Positions 1 to 8,337 of a DNA stretch of 64,000 bases are shown here, piece after piece (within the stretch, counting starts at the first letter, position 1; every line of letters begins with the position of its first letter). The translations under genes and the position numbers were made by a program. The notes beneath the pieces are model-generated. The model was not told the origin of the DNA, searched no databases, and saw only the letters and a program-made list of their open reading frames with translations. The stretch is from Gracilimonas sp034520725 (GTDB lineage: Bacteria > Bacteroidota > Rhodothermia > Balneolales > Balneolaceae): assembly GCA_034520725.1 (NCBI GenBank), contig JAXHNH010000016.1:1-64000 (forward strand), given 5' to 3'.

Positions 1-47
1 TGGTTCAGAAATAGTATATTCTTGACCAGAACAAAAAATATAGTTTC

Positions 48-482
48 ATGGATATAGAACAGATTAAAAAAATTCTTCCGCACCGCTACCCATTTTTATT
101 GGTGGATCGAGTGCTTGAGGTCGATGCAGAAAGTATCAAGGCTTATAAAAATGTAACAGCAAATGAGGAGTTCTTTAACGGACATTTCCCCGGTCAACCA
201 ATTATGCCGGGTGTGTTGCAGGTAGAGGCGTTAGCTCAGGCCGGGGCTATTATGCTGATGTCTCAGTCAGAAGATCCCGAAGAGACCCTAATGGTTTTTA
301 CCGGAATAAGTAAGTGTAAATTTCGCAAACAGGTCGTTCCGGGAGATCAGCTCATGCTTGAAGTCGAATTAGGCAGTAAAAAAAGAAATTTTGTAAATAT
401 GACCGGTATAGCTACCGTTGATGGTAAAGTTGCTTGCGAACTTGAAGCCTCGGCTGCACTTGTTTCACGGGAGAAAGTATGA
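48..482 (+). CDS. fabZ: 3-hydroxyacyl-ACP dehydratase FabZ
   Basis: Dehydrates (3R)-hydroxyacyl-ACP to trans-2-enoyl-ACP in type II fatty acid synthesis in the cytoplasm. The 144 residues match a complete FabZ hotdog domain: it opens with ILPHRYPFLLVDR, and the catalytic pair is visible as His46 in NGHFPGQPIMPG and Glu60 in LQVEALAQ. It overlaps panB by four bases (ATGA), so the two are probably cotranscribed with surE. No Shine-Dalgarno is evident before the ATG. In many Bacteroidota FabZ is the C-terminal half of an LpxC-FabZ fusion. The frame upstream of this ATG is open only back to a TAG at 12-14, so a lost fusion cannot be excluded given the many frameshifts in this window. Confidence 0.95.
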   Translation: MDIEQIKKILPHRYPFLLVDRVLEVDAESIKAYKNVTANEEFFNGHFPGQPIMPGVLQVEALAQAGAIMLMSQSEDPEETLMVFTGISKCKFRKQVVPGDQLMLEVELGSKKRNFVNMTGIATVDGKVACELEASAALVSREKV

Positions 483-1309
483 GTACCCAAAAATCCTCAG
501 AAAAGCCTGCTAAGATAACGACACAAACGGTCGTGGATATGAAAGCTAAAGGTGAGAAGATCTCCATGCTTACAGCCTATGATTTTACTATGGCACAGAT
601 CATCGATCAGGCCGGTATTGAGATCATATTGGTGGGTGATTCTGCCAGTAACGTTATGGCGGGCCATGAAACAACAATTCCTATGACTCTCGATCATATG
701 ATATATCATACATCTTGTGTGGTTCGAGGAGTGGACCGGGCATTGGTCATTGCAGACCTGCCATTCATGAGTTATCAGGTTACTACCAAAGAGGCTTTGA
801 TCAGTGCGGGACGCATGATGAAAGAAGCCGGTGCTCATGCTGTTAAGCTAGAAGGAGGTAAGTACATTGTAGATACCGTTAAACGTATCGTTGATGCAGG
901 AATACCTGTGATGGGGCATTTAGGACTCACACCTCAAAGTATCTATAAATTTGGCACATACAAAGTCCGTGCAACTGAAACGGAAGAAGCCGATGATCTG
1001 ATCCGTGATGCAAAACTTTTGGAAGAAGCAGGATGTTTTTCCCTGGTTCTTGAAAAGATACCTGCAGACCTTGCAGCTCGTGTAACGGAGGAATTAAACA
1101 TTCCAACCATCGGCATCGGTGCGGGTCCATCTTGTGACGGTCAGGTTTTAGTGATTCATGACATGCTGGGGCTCAACAAAGAATTCAACCCCAGATTTTT
1201 ACGTCGCTATGCAGATATGAACTCTGTTATGACCGATGCGGTTCAGAACTATATCAAGGATGTTAAGAGTAAAGATTTTCCAAATAAAGACGAACAATAC
1301 GGCGGATGA
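479..1309 (+). CDS. panB: 3-methyl-2-oxobutanoate hydroxymethyltransferase PanB
   Basis: Ketopantoate hydroxymethyltransferase: transfers a hydroxymethyl group from methylene-tetrahydrofolate to 2-oxoisovalerate, the first committed step of pantothenate and CoA synthesis. The 276 residues carry the family signatures MLTAYDFTMAQ, ILVGDSASNVMAGHE with the Mg-binding Asp, AVKLEGG, VMGHLGLTPQS and IGIGAGPSCDGQVLV. The length is normal for the family. The N-terminal 20 or so residues are Lys/Ser/Thr-rich and poorly conserved. It starts inside the end of fabZ and ends inside the start of surE, giving a tightly packed three-gene unit. Pantothenate-related coaBC lies nearby on the other strand and coaX lies further on. 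Confidence 0.96.
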   Translation: MSTQKSSEKPAKITTQTVVDMKAKGEKISMLTAYDFTMAQIIDQAGIEIILVGDSASNVMAGHETTIPMTLDHMIYHTSCVVRGVDRALVIADLPFMSYQVTTKEALISAGRMMKEAGAHAVKLEGGKYIVDTVKRIVDAGIPVMGHLGLTPQSIYKFGTYKVRATETEEADDLIRDAKLLEEAGCFSLVLEKIPADLAARVTEELNIPTIGIGAGPSCDGQVLVIHDMLGLNKEFNPRFLRRYADMNSVMTDAVQNYIKDVKSKDFPNKDEQYGG

Positions 1310-2078
1310 GTGATCCAAAAAAACCATTTATTTTAGTTAGTAACGATGACGGTATTTTCTCACCCGGAATCAAAGCACTTGCTGAAGTTGCTTCAGAATT
1401 CGGAGATGTCTATATCGTAGCACCTGATAAGGAACAAAGTGCTGTAGGACATTCGATTACCATTCAAGTTCCTCTCAGATCAAGTAAATTCACTGTAGCC
1501 GGTAAGTTTGATGGAGAAGCCGTTAATGGTACCCCTGCAGATTGTGTAAAATTAGCTCATGGTCAGTTATTGGACAGAAAACCGGATCTAGTTGTGAGTG
1601 GTATTAATCATGGCAGTAATGCCGGTATTAATATCATGTATTCAGGTACCGTTAGCGCAGCAACTGAAGGCACTATTCTTGGATATCCATCCATTGCTGT
1701 TAGTTGTACTGATTTCAGTGATGATGCTAACTTGAGAGGGTGTCAGGAAGCAGCGAGGAGGGTGATCGGGTTTGTTCTAAAGAATGGGTTACCACGTGGA
1801 ATTACGCTGAATGTAAACGCCCCGGCCGGAGAATTCACGGATATTAAGTGGACACGGCAGGCTGATAGCCGATATGTGGAAGAATATGAAAGTCGAATAG
1901 ATCCCGCTGACCGCAAATACTACTGGCTGACAGGGAAATTCGAGTTACTGGATGAAGGGAAAGATTCAGATATCCACGTGTTGAACAGCGGGTTGGCCTC
2001 GGTTACACCGATCCACTACTGACCTTGACAGCCTATCGATTGCTTGAAAATGTTGATGAGAGAAGCCTGAATGAATAG
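1306..2078 (+). CDS. surE: 5'/3'-nucleotidase SurE (3' end frameshifted)
   Basis: Metal-dependent nucleoside monophosphate phosphatase acting in the cytoplasm. The N-terminus has the metal-site Asp14-Asp15 in VSNDDGIFSP, then the HSIT segment and NGTPADCVKL, SGINHGSNAG and YSGTVSAATEG, all diagnostic. As read, translation stops at 2020-2022 after the family motif SVTPIHY (238 residues). SurE proteins normally continue with DLTAYRLLE. That exact continuation (LTAYRLLENVDERSLNE) is present in another frame and ends at TAG 2076-2078. Two extra T residues around 2020-2030 would explain the break. I therefore give the gene its restored end. It abuts the convergent lipase gene at 2080. Confidence 0.9.
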
Positions 2079-2079
2079 G

Positions 2080-2931
2080 TCAATGTCCGTTTTCTGCTAG
2101 TCGCTTAGGCAGATCAAACCAAAATTTCTCATACACCTTTTGGCTCTCCTTATTCATCTGCAAATGCATCTGTGAAATATGAGAAAGTGGAATAGTTTCT
2201 ATATGGTTAGTCCATTTGGCACTTTCTACAGAAACGAAGGTGTCATTAATCCCCTCTCTGTCAAAGATCTGGTTATTCTGGAATTTAAGAACCGGATTTA
2301 TGGAATGTTTAGTGCCTTTGCCAACTGCTGCGCTGTAGGAATAATATGACACTTCATCCTGGTCAGTGTTTTCAGGGTTAAAAATTTGGGTTGTGTAATC
2401 GGCTGTAAGTTGTTCCAGAGAGCCAAGGGCATCACTCTTTGTCTTTGGATAGATATTATCTCCAAACCAGTCAAACATCACACTTAGCTTTTCGGTAACG
2501 AGCTCAGGCGTTTTAAGAATAAGATCAGCAAGGGGAGAACCGTGATGGGGCGTAGCAATGGTAGTAAGGCTTTCAACTTTATCGGCTATGCCAAGATTCG
2601 AAAGAGCATACCGCATATCCAGTCCACCCATACTGTGGGATACCACATTTATCTTTTCACACTTGAAGTCTTTGCAAAATTCGTTTATCAATTGTACCCA
2701 GTTTTCAGCTCGAGTCTCAATTGTAGCATAGGGAACAATGTTAGGTGCAATGGCAGCAACTCCATGTCCTCTTAATTCCATGCAGGGTTCATGCAAAGGT
2801 CCTTTTTTTATGACCGATCCAATGGCACCATATCCGTGGCATAAAAAAATCGGATATTTCAGCTTCAAAAGTTTAGGCTGTGGAAACTCTTGAAGTTCAA
2901 ACCTTTTAAGTAGATTATTTCGGTCAGCCAT
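2080..2931 (-). CDS. Alpha/beta-hydrolase lipase or esterase
   Basis: A triacylglycerol lipase or carboxylesterase of the alpha/beta-hydrolase fold. In 283 residues it shows the oxyanion-hole segment FLCHGYGAIGS (about residues 29-39), the nucleophile elbow VSHSMGGLD with Ser100, and TIATPHHGSPLADL, typical of Pseudomonas-type and lipase class 2 relatives. His251 in PLSHIS near the C-terminus could complete the triad. I see no convincing signal peptide, since the N-terminus is charged (MADRNNLLKRFE). The substrate is unknown. It lies six bases downstream of a small secreted-protein gene on the same strand, so the two probably form an operon. Confidence 0.85.
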   Translation of the reverse strand: MADRNNLLKRFELQEFPQPKLLKLKYPIFLCHGYGAIGSVIKKGPLHEPCMELRGHGVAAIAPNIVPYATIETRAENWVQLINEFCKDFKCEKINVVSHSMGGLDMRYALSNLGIADKVESLTTIATPHHGSPLADLILKTPELVTEKLSVMFDWFGDNIYPKTKSDALGSLEQLTADYTTQIFNPENTDQDEVSYYSYSAAVGKGTKHSINPVLKFQNNQIFDREGINDTFVSVESAKWTNHIETIPLSHISQMHLQMNKESQKVYEKFWFDLPKRLAENGH

Positions 2932-2937
2932 TTCTGA

Positions 2938-3372
2938 TTATTGAGTGTAGATAGAATCAAGTTCTGAATCTGTTGTCAATCTTAATGTACGAATGATAGT
3001 ATCTTCGTGATATACATAAATGTGCATATCGCGTGATGGAAATTTTATGATCGCGGGAACATCTACATCATATTTCTGAAAATCTTTATGAAGGCCAACA
3101 TGAAAAAGTGTTTTAGAAAATCTGGTTGGAACCCGTACACGGTGCTCTTTCCTAATAAAACTCGTATCGATCCTAATAGTGGATGTACGTACCTGTACCG
3201 GTAGTATTTGAGCGTTATTGAAGTGTGTGTTTATCAGGGAATCGAGCTGATTTCCTGTCTCTAATCTAAACACAGCTCTTTCAGGTGAGGCAGCCAATAT
3301 AATTCCGCTTATCACACACGAAATGAAAAGCAGGAGTGTAATGATTTTTTTACTGTTTTCTTTACTAAACAT
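2938..3372 (-). CDS. Hypothetical single-pass or secreted protein
   Basis: A 144-residue protein I do not recognise. The N-terminus is a strong signal or anchor segment: Lys-rich (FSKENSKK) followed by about 20 hydrophobic residues (IITLLLFISCVISGIILA). The rest is hydrophilic, predicted exported, with beta-like alternation and one pair of basic patches. The Cys in the hydrophobic segment is not followed by a convincing lipobox context, so I do not call it a lipoprotein. It is the upstream gene of a probable two-gene unit with the lipase, with a gap of only six bases. A role as a lipase partner is conceivable but rests on position alone. Confidence 0.65.
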   Translation of the reverse strand: MFSKENSKKIITLLLFISCVISGIILAASPERAVFRLETGNQLDSLINTHFNNAQILPVQVRTSTIRIDTSFIRKEHRVRVPTRFSKTLFHVGLHKDFQKYDVDVPAIIKFPSRDMHIYVYHEDTIIRTLRLTTDSELDSIYTQ

Positions 3373-3444
3373 GAACCGTTGTTGGTATCTAAATTTCAGT
3401 AATTTAACTTACGCAAAATCTATAAACTTCTGCTAAAAAAGGAT

Positions 3445-4606
3445 ATGTCAATTCAGATCCAGAAAATTACTTCAAAGGAACAGGTTGAGGAATTTCATAG
3501 TCTGCCGGACAGGTTATACAAAGGAAGTAAATGGTACAGACCGCCATTCCGCTTTGAAGTTGAAAACAGTCTTTGATCCAAAATACAAATGAGCGATTCA
3601 ATAGAGAGGTGAGTGTGAGCGGTTTTCTATTAAGGATGAGAACCGTGTTGCTGGCAGGTTTGCGCTTTTTACAGATCCTGAAAAAGATAAGGTCTACGAT
3701 CCTCCATTAGGTGGAATCGGGTTTATTGATCTTGAAAACAATCCTGAAATTTCTGAACGAGATGATAGCATTTCGCTAAAACAATGGCATCAAGGAAAAG
3801 AGGAAACGCAGGCTTTCGGGGGCCGATAAATTTTGGTGAGAATGACACTTATTGGGGGATTTTGATAGATGGATTTGAAGACCACAACGTATATGGCATG
3901 CTTTATCATCACGATTATTACGAACGACTTATAGAGGCAACCGCCCCTGAAAAATTTGATGATCTCTATATGTACCAGTTGTTCATGGAGCAACCATTTC
4001 CGGAAAGACTGGTCAGGATCACAGAGCGGTTGAAAGTCTCAAGAAGAATGTCGATGGTCAGGCCTATTGACGAGAAAAATCTTGTACCGCGATGGTGAAT
4101 TGATCCGTAAGGTTTATAACCGGGCTTTTAACGATCAGATGGTGTAAGCAAAGAGAGGAAGAGTTTATTGGTATCTCTGAAGAAACCATTCATCAGATGA
4201 TAAAAAAGCTAAAACCTGTATTGATGCCTGAAACTTCACCCATCGCTTTTGTGGATGGAAAGCCTGCATCCTTTTCTTGTAAGCGTGCTCCGACCTGAAT
4301 GAAATATCTGTAAAAACCGGGGGCAATTTAAAATGGTGGCAATTACCAAGGTTGATAGGATTTAAGAAACGTGCTAAAAGATTCCGCCCATTAGCCTTTT
4401 GGAACAGATCCCAAATACAGAGGGAGAGGATTGGAAGCTTTAGTATTTAGTGGAAGGTTTTAGATGGACAAAGCAGTTACTACCCAAACCTGAAAACACT
4501 GGAAGGTGGTTTTGTAAGCGAAAAGAACTGGATCATGCGGCGAAGTTTAGAAGCGCTGGGTTGTAAGATTGCCAAAACCTACCGGGTGTACAAGTGGATG
4601 TGTTAG
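3445..4606 (+). pseudogene. Broken GNAT-like acetyltransferase-family gene
   Basis: Remnant of a protein of about 380 residues from a widespread uncharacterised GNAT-like family. Conserved blocks occur in the right order but in changing frames. They are IQKITSKEQVEEFHSLPDRLYKG from the ATG at 3445 (shown here as key words ITSKEQ, LPDRLYKG), AGRFALFTDPEKDKVYDPP, GFIDLEN, then GGPINFGENDTYWGILIDG in a clean stretch at 3784-4098, IRKVYNRAF, VFSG and MRRSLEALGCKIAKTYRVYK before TAG 4604-4606. I count at least five frame changes and several stops. Whether this is true decay or local assembly error is unclear. Other genes in this window show the same signature, but this is among the densest clusters. 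Confidence 0.75.
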
Positions 4607-4631
4607 TGATAAAGTGAGAAAGGATAAAGTA

Positions 4632-4647
4632 GAGCTAATATTAGCTC
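4632..4647. repeat. Perfect 16-base palindrome
   Basis: GAGCTAATATTAGCTC is a perfect dyad between the convergent ends of the broken GNAT-like gene and coaBC. It has no U-run long enough for a clear intrinsic terminator, although ATTTTAC follows. It could be a transcription-end hairpin for either strand or a protein site. Only the symmetry is seen. Confidence 0.4.
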
Positions 4648-4717
4648 ATTTTACATTATGTTCACGTTGCTCGATTTTGAACTGGATCATGAGATATATT
4701 GAACTAAACAATCGCTA

Positions 4718-5908
4718 TCACTTTCTGAAAATCGTATTCAGGATCTCGATGGCAATATCTTTTTTAAGGCCTTTAAATTGCCGGTCGGAATCATTGCCTA
4801 ATAAATGAACGGAATTACTATCGGACTCAAACCCCGCGCCTGTTTCAGTTAACGAATTAGCAATAATGTAATCTGCATTTTTGTTCTGAAGCTTTTTGGT
4901 AGCATTCTCAATCAAGTCCTCGGTTTCCATAGCGAATCCGATCAGAACCTGTTCCTCTTTTTTATGATCTCCAAGCCAGGCAAGAATATCCTGTGTCTTT
5001 TTAAGCTGAATATTTTCATCAGCTGCTGTTTTTTTGATCTTTTGGTTGTGAACCTGATCAGGAGTGAAATCGGATACCGCTGCAGACATTATGATGACAT
5101 CTGCATCCTGATAATCTTTTATTGCTTTAAAAAGATTGGCAGCACTGGTGATCTTTATACAATGAATGTCATCAGGTTTTGGAGCAGAGATAGGTCCATG
5201 GATGAGTGTGACATCAGCCCCCATATTTTTAGCAGCCTCAGCCATAGCAATCCCCATTTTGCCCGAGCTTGGGTTTGATATGAAACGAACCGGATCGATG
5301 TGTTCCCGCGTTGGACCGGCTGTGACAATAACTTTTTTACCGGTTAAAGGACCTTCAATGCGTCCTATGATATCAGAAGCTTTTTCAAGGATGGTATCGA
5401 ACTCAGGAAGCCGACCTTTACCTTCTAAACCGCTGGCTAAAAATCCACTCTCAGGTTCGAGGATGTGATATCCCATTTCACTCAAAGTTTCCAGATTCTT
5501 CGAGACCCCGGGAGATTCATACATCTCACCGTCCATGGTGGGACAAATGAGTATAGGGCAGCGTGCGGCGAGTACGGTACTTGTAAGCATGTTATCAGAA
5601 ATACCGTTCGATATTTTGGCAATGGTGTTTCCTGTGCATGGCGCTATAACGAAAAGATCAGCCCATTCGCCCCAGTTAATATGCCGGGTCCATTCACTGG
5701 CACCGCTTTCTTCCGGAAATATATCAACGGCAACATCGTGTCCTGAAAGGGAAGCAAAGGTTATTAAACCAACGAAGCGGGTGGCTGAGGGTGTCATGGT
5801 GACACGGACTTCAGCTCCCGCTTTTTGAAATTCTCTTAGTAAAAAAACAGTTTTATATGCTGCAATACCTCCGGTTACACCAAGAATTATGCGTTTACCG
5901 GAGAGCAT
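4718..5908 (-). CDS. coaBC: Bifunctional phosphopantothenoylcysteine decarboxylase/synthetase CoaBC
   Basis: Carries out two consecutive steps of CoA synthesis: ligation of cysteine to 4'-phosphopantothenate (CoaB, C-terminal) and decarboxylation to 4'-phosphopantetheine (CoaC, N-terminal flavoprotein). The CoaC half shows GVTGGIAAYKT, the active-site His in RHINWGEWAD, APCTGNTIAKISNGISDN and CPTMDGEMYE. The CoaB half shows TAGPTREHIDPVRFISNPSS, KMGIAMAEAA, SAAVSDFTP and NADYIIANSL. Its 396 residues are typical. It is the last gene of the minus-strand block yicC-gmk-rpoZ-coaBC, two bases after rpoZ. This gene order is common in several phyla. Confidence 0.96.
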   Translation of the reverse strand: MLSGKRIILGVTGGIAAYKTVFLLREFQKAGAEVRVTMTPSATRFVGLITFASLSGHDVAVDIFPEESGASEWTRHINWGEWADLFVIAPCTGNTIAKISNGISDNMLTSTVLAARCPILICPTMDGEMYESPGVSKNLETLSEMGYHILEPESGFLASGLEGKGRLPEFDTILEKASDIIGRIEGPLTGKKVIVTAGPTREHIDPVRFISNPSSGKMGIAMAEAAKNMGADVTLIHGPISAPKPDDIHCIKITSAANLFKAIKDYQDADVIIMSAAVSDFTPDQVHNQKIKKTAADENIQLKKTQDILAWLGDHKKEEQVLIGFAMETEDLIENATKKLQNKNADYIIANSLTETGAGFESDSNSVHLLGNDSDRQFKGLKKDIAIEILNTIFRK

Positions 5909-5910
5909 GA

Positions 5911-6204
5911 TCAGTCTTCCTTATCAGGATGACGGTAGTATATCAGATCATCTTCCATTTCAGTGATTGCACGCTGTGTGGCATGAGGCAATTTTTCAAA
6001 TGCCTTTGAAATATTTTCTTGTTCTTCGTTGAAAGAAAACTCGTCTTCTTCTTCGAAGCCCTCGAAATATTGCAGCTTTTCGTCCAGTTCCAGTTTTTCC
6101 TGAGCAGCGATCTGACGGGCTCTCTTGGACAAGATCACAAGTAACTCATATTTGTTACCTGTTTTAAATTTTAGTTTCTCAATGTCTAATGTTTTGACTG
6201 CCAT
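5911..6204 (-). CDS. rpoZ: RNA polymerase omega subunit (Bacteroidota-type RpoZ)
   Basis: A 97-residue protein matching the divergent omega-subunit family of Bacteroidota and relatives. It shows GNKYELLVILSKRARQIAAQ (residues about 16-35), corresponding to the conserved omega helix that clasps the beta' subunit. A strongly acidic middle (EGFEEEDEF) and a helical tail follow. Omega assists RNA polymerase assembly. The position between gmk and coaBC is the classic location of rpoZ and supports the call independently of similarity. It begins eight bases after the restored gmk stop. Confidence 0.88.
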   Translation of the reverse strand: MAVKTLDIEKLKFKTGNKYELLVILSKRARQIAAQEKLELDEKLQYFEGFEEEDEFSFNEEQENISKAFEKLPHATQRAITEMEDDLIYYRHPDKED

Positions 6205-6212
6205 GGATGGTA

Positions 6213-6786
6213 TCAGTTTTGATTCATGAATTTGATAACGGCTTTCTTAACTTCCTGATAGGCCGTTTCAAGATCATCATTTATAATTACCTGATCAAAA
6301 CGATCAGCGTATGTAAGTTCTTCTTTTGCTCGTTCCAGCCGCAGAGTGAGTGTCTTCATCATCTTCAGTACCGCGGTCAGTCAGACGTTGCTTTAAAATA
6401 TCAATTGAGGGTGGTTTGATGAATAAACTCAGGCATTCATCACCGTAAATCTGTTTAATATTAACGGCACCTTTTACTTCAATATCAAGCAACACAAAAT
6501 AACCCGAATTTAGTTGTTTATCAACTTCTGAACGCAATGTCCCGTATTTTTTTCCACCATAGAATTCTTCCCATTCAAGGAAGTCACCCAAGCTGATCTT
6601 TTTATCAAATTCCTGATCTGATAAAAAGTGATAATGTATTCCGTTTTCCTCACCTTTGCGGGGAGGACGGGTAGTGGCTGATACTGAAAATTTCAGGTTG
6701 TCAAAGTCTTCAAAAAGCATGCGTGCAATTGTCGTTTTACCGCTTCCGCTGGGTGCCACCAATATGATTACTTTGCCTTTTTTCAT
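6213..6786 (-). CDS. gmk: Guanylate kinase Gmk (one frameshift)
   Basis: Phosphorylates GMP to GDP with ATP. The N-terminus has the P-loop VAPSGSGKTTIARML, then SATTRPPRKGEENGIHYHFL and FLEWEEFYGGKKYGT, the GMP-binding signature, and later DIEVKGAVNIKQ and LFIKPPS. The frame breaks after TDRGTEDDE, near 6352-6358. The correct tail (TLTLRLERAKEELTYADRFD, then the VIINDDLE region) is intact in the next frame and ends with TGA at 6213-6215. One extra base accounts for the break. Gmk is normally essential, so an error in the sequence is more likely than gene loss. The unbroken 5' part covers 6304-6786. Confidence 0.92.
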
Positions 6787-6793
6787 AATAGTA

Positions 6794-6843
6794 GTAAGAT
6801 ATGAGATGTGAGATAATCTAAAATCTTACGTCTCACATCTCAT
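6794..6843. repeat. Dispersed palindromic intergenic repeat, copy 1
   Basis: Between yicC and gmk. Perfect 13-base arms ATGAGATGTGAGA (6801-6813) and TCTCACATCTCAT (6831-6843) flank 17 bases, and a second pair GTAAGAT (6794-6800) and ATCTTAC (6823-6829) interleaves in A-B-A'-B' order. Bases 6817-6835 are an exact 19-base reverse-complement match to 45504-45522, so this is a repeated element and not just a local hairpin. Confidence 0.7.
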
Positions 6844-6850
6844 GCCTAAT

Positions 6851-7736
6851 TTATTCGACGTTTTGGACTTGTTCGCGGATCTGCTCCAATGCTTCTTTGC
6901 ACTTAACAACGTACTGAGCGATCTCGGAATTGTTTGCCTTTGACCCGATGGTATTCAGTTCCCGGTTGATCTCCTGAGTGAGAAAATTCAGTTGCCTTCC
7001 GGCCGGTTCAGGTTGCTCGACCGCTTCCTTGAAAAATTTTAAATGTGATTGTAATCGCACGAGCTCTTCAGTTACATCCATTTTATCAACCAAAATGGCC
7101 ACTTCCATTTCCAGGCGCTCAGGATCGATCTTATCTTCATTCGATCAGGATTTTATTGATGCGTTCCATAAGTTTATCACGGGTTTCATCAGCCCGACCG
7201 TTGGTCTCTTTCGTAATTATTTCGATATTATCGTCAATGAAATCTATTCGATCGATCAGATCTTTTTTGAGCTGATCACCTTCCTGTGTCCTCATTTTCA
7301 TCAGTGAACTCACAGCTTCATCCAGAGCCTTTTCAGTGACTTCCCATTTTTTCTCCAGCACTTCTTCATCTTCCTCTTTGTTGATGAAGACATCGTTGAA
7401 CTGGGTAATGTCTCTAATTGAAATTGGATCATCAATACCAGCAGCCTCTCTTAGTTCTTCAAGGAGCTTTGTATAACCTATAACCTTATCGGTATCTACC
7501 GTAATAGAAAGGCCAGCGGATTCAGCTTCAGAAACATATACCGTGATATTCAGTTTTCCGCGATTAATGGTCTTTTGAACCAGTTCTTTCACTTCAAGTT
7601 CTTTGTCTTGTAATCTTTGTGGCAATCGGGTACTGACGTCGAGATAACGGCTGTTCAGGGATTTAATTTCTACGGTAGCAGTGATGCCGTGATCGGTGGC
7701 TTCACCACGACCGAAACCGGTCATAGATATGATCAT
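6851..7736 (-). CDS. yicC: YicC family protein, putative endoribonuclease (one frameshift)
   Basis: YicC proteins are conserved RNA-associated endoribonuclease-like proteins found upstream of gmk. The N-terminal part (7137-7736) starts MIISMTGFGRGEA and includes VEIKSLNSRYLDVSTRLPQ and NRGKLNITVYV. It ends at a stop after ERINKILIE. The C-terminal part continues in the next frame as DKIDPERLEMEVAIL, VTEELVRLQSHL, GRQLNFLTQEINRE, NTIGSKANNSEIAQ and IREQVQNVE, ending at 6851. Removing one T near 7139 joins them perfectly (IEEDKIDPERLE). The restored length of about 295 residues is typical. It is the first gene of the yicC-gmk-rpoZ-coaBC unit. Confidence 0.9.
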
Positions 7737-7812
7737 TTAGATAAAACTGATGAAAATTTGAGCGAGAAAATACAAAAGTATACAGGGGATAAGAAATATC
7801 AATAGTTAAAGA

Positions 7813-8262
7813 TTAAGCATCCATGGTTTTTTCGAGGCTAACGGCATTCAAGCAGTAGCGCAATCCGCTTGGTTTGGGGCCGTCAGGGAAAACGTGCCCC
7901 AAATGGGCATCACACACATTGCATAATGCTTCAATGCGAACCATCCCGTAAGACGTATCCATTTCCATATTTAACCGCATTTCTTTCACCGGTTGTGTGA
8001 AAGAAGGCCATCCGGAACCGCTTTCGAATTTTTCGTTTCCATCAAAAAGTTTGGTTCCGCAGCATACGCAGGCATATAATCCGGGTTCAAAACGATGACA
8101 CATATCGCTGGAGCCGGGACGTTCTGTTCCCTTCAATCGAGTTATAGCATATTCTTCATCGGTAAGTTCTTTTTTCCATTCCTCAGCGGATTTTTCTACC
8201 CGTCGTGGAGGTTCCGGGTTTCCATTTTTTGCAAAATCTTTAAGGTCTTTCCAGTTAAGCAT
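7813..8262 (-). CDS. msrB: Peptide-methionine (R)-S-oxide reductase MsrB
   Basis: Reduces methionine-R-sulfoxide in oxidised proteins. The 149 residues contain the whole MsrB domain: the zinc-binding cysteines in YACVCCGTKLF and ALCNVCDAHLGHVF, SGSGWPSFTQP, and the catalytic motif GLRYCLNAVSL near the C-terminus. No signal peptide is seen, so it is probably cytoplasmic. It stands alone between yicC and glmM on the same strand, with gaps of about 75 bases on either side. Confidence 0.96.
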   Translation of the reverse strand: MLNWKDLKDFAKNGNPEPPRRVEKSAEEWKKELTDEEYAITRLKGTERPGSSDMCHRFEPGLYACVCCGTKLFDGNEKFESGSGWPSFTQPVKEMRLNMEMDTSYGMVRIEALCNVCDAHLGHVFPDGPKPSGLRYCLNAVSLEKTMDA

Positions 8263-8337
8263 GCATAATTATTTTTAATTTAATTGTATGATTTAAACGC
8301 ACGGTTTTATAGATGCGTTCTGAAAACTTGGTGCGAA

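Noticed and set aside
6340..6370. Programmed frameshift in gmk
   Set aside because: There is no slippery heptamer or stimulatory structure, and the same kind of break occurs in many unrelated genes, favouring sequence error.
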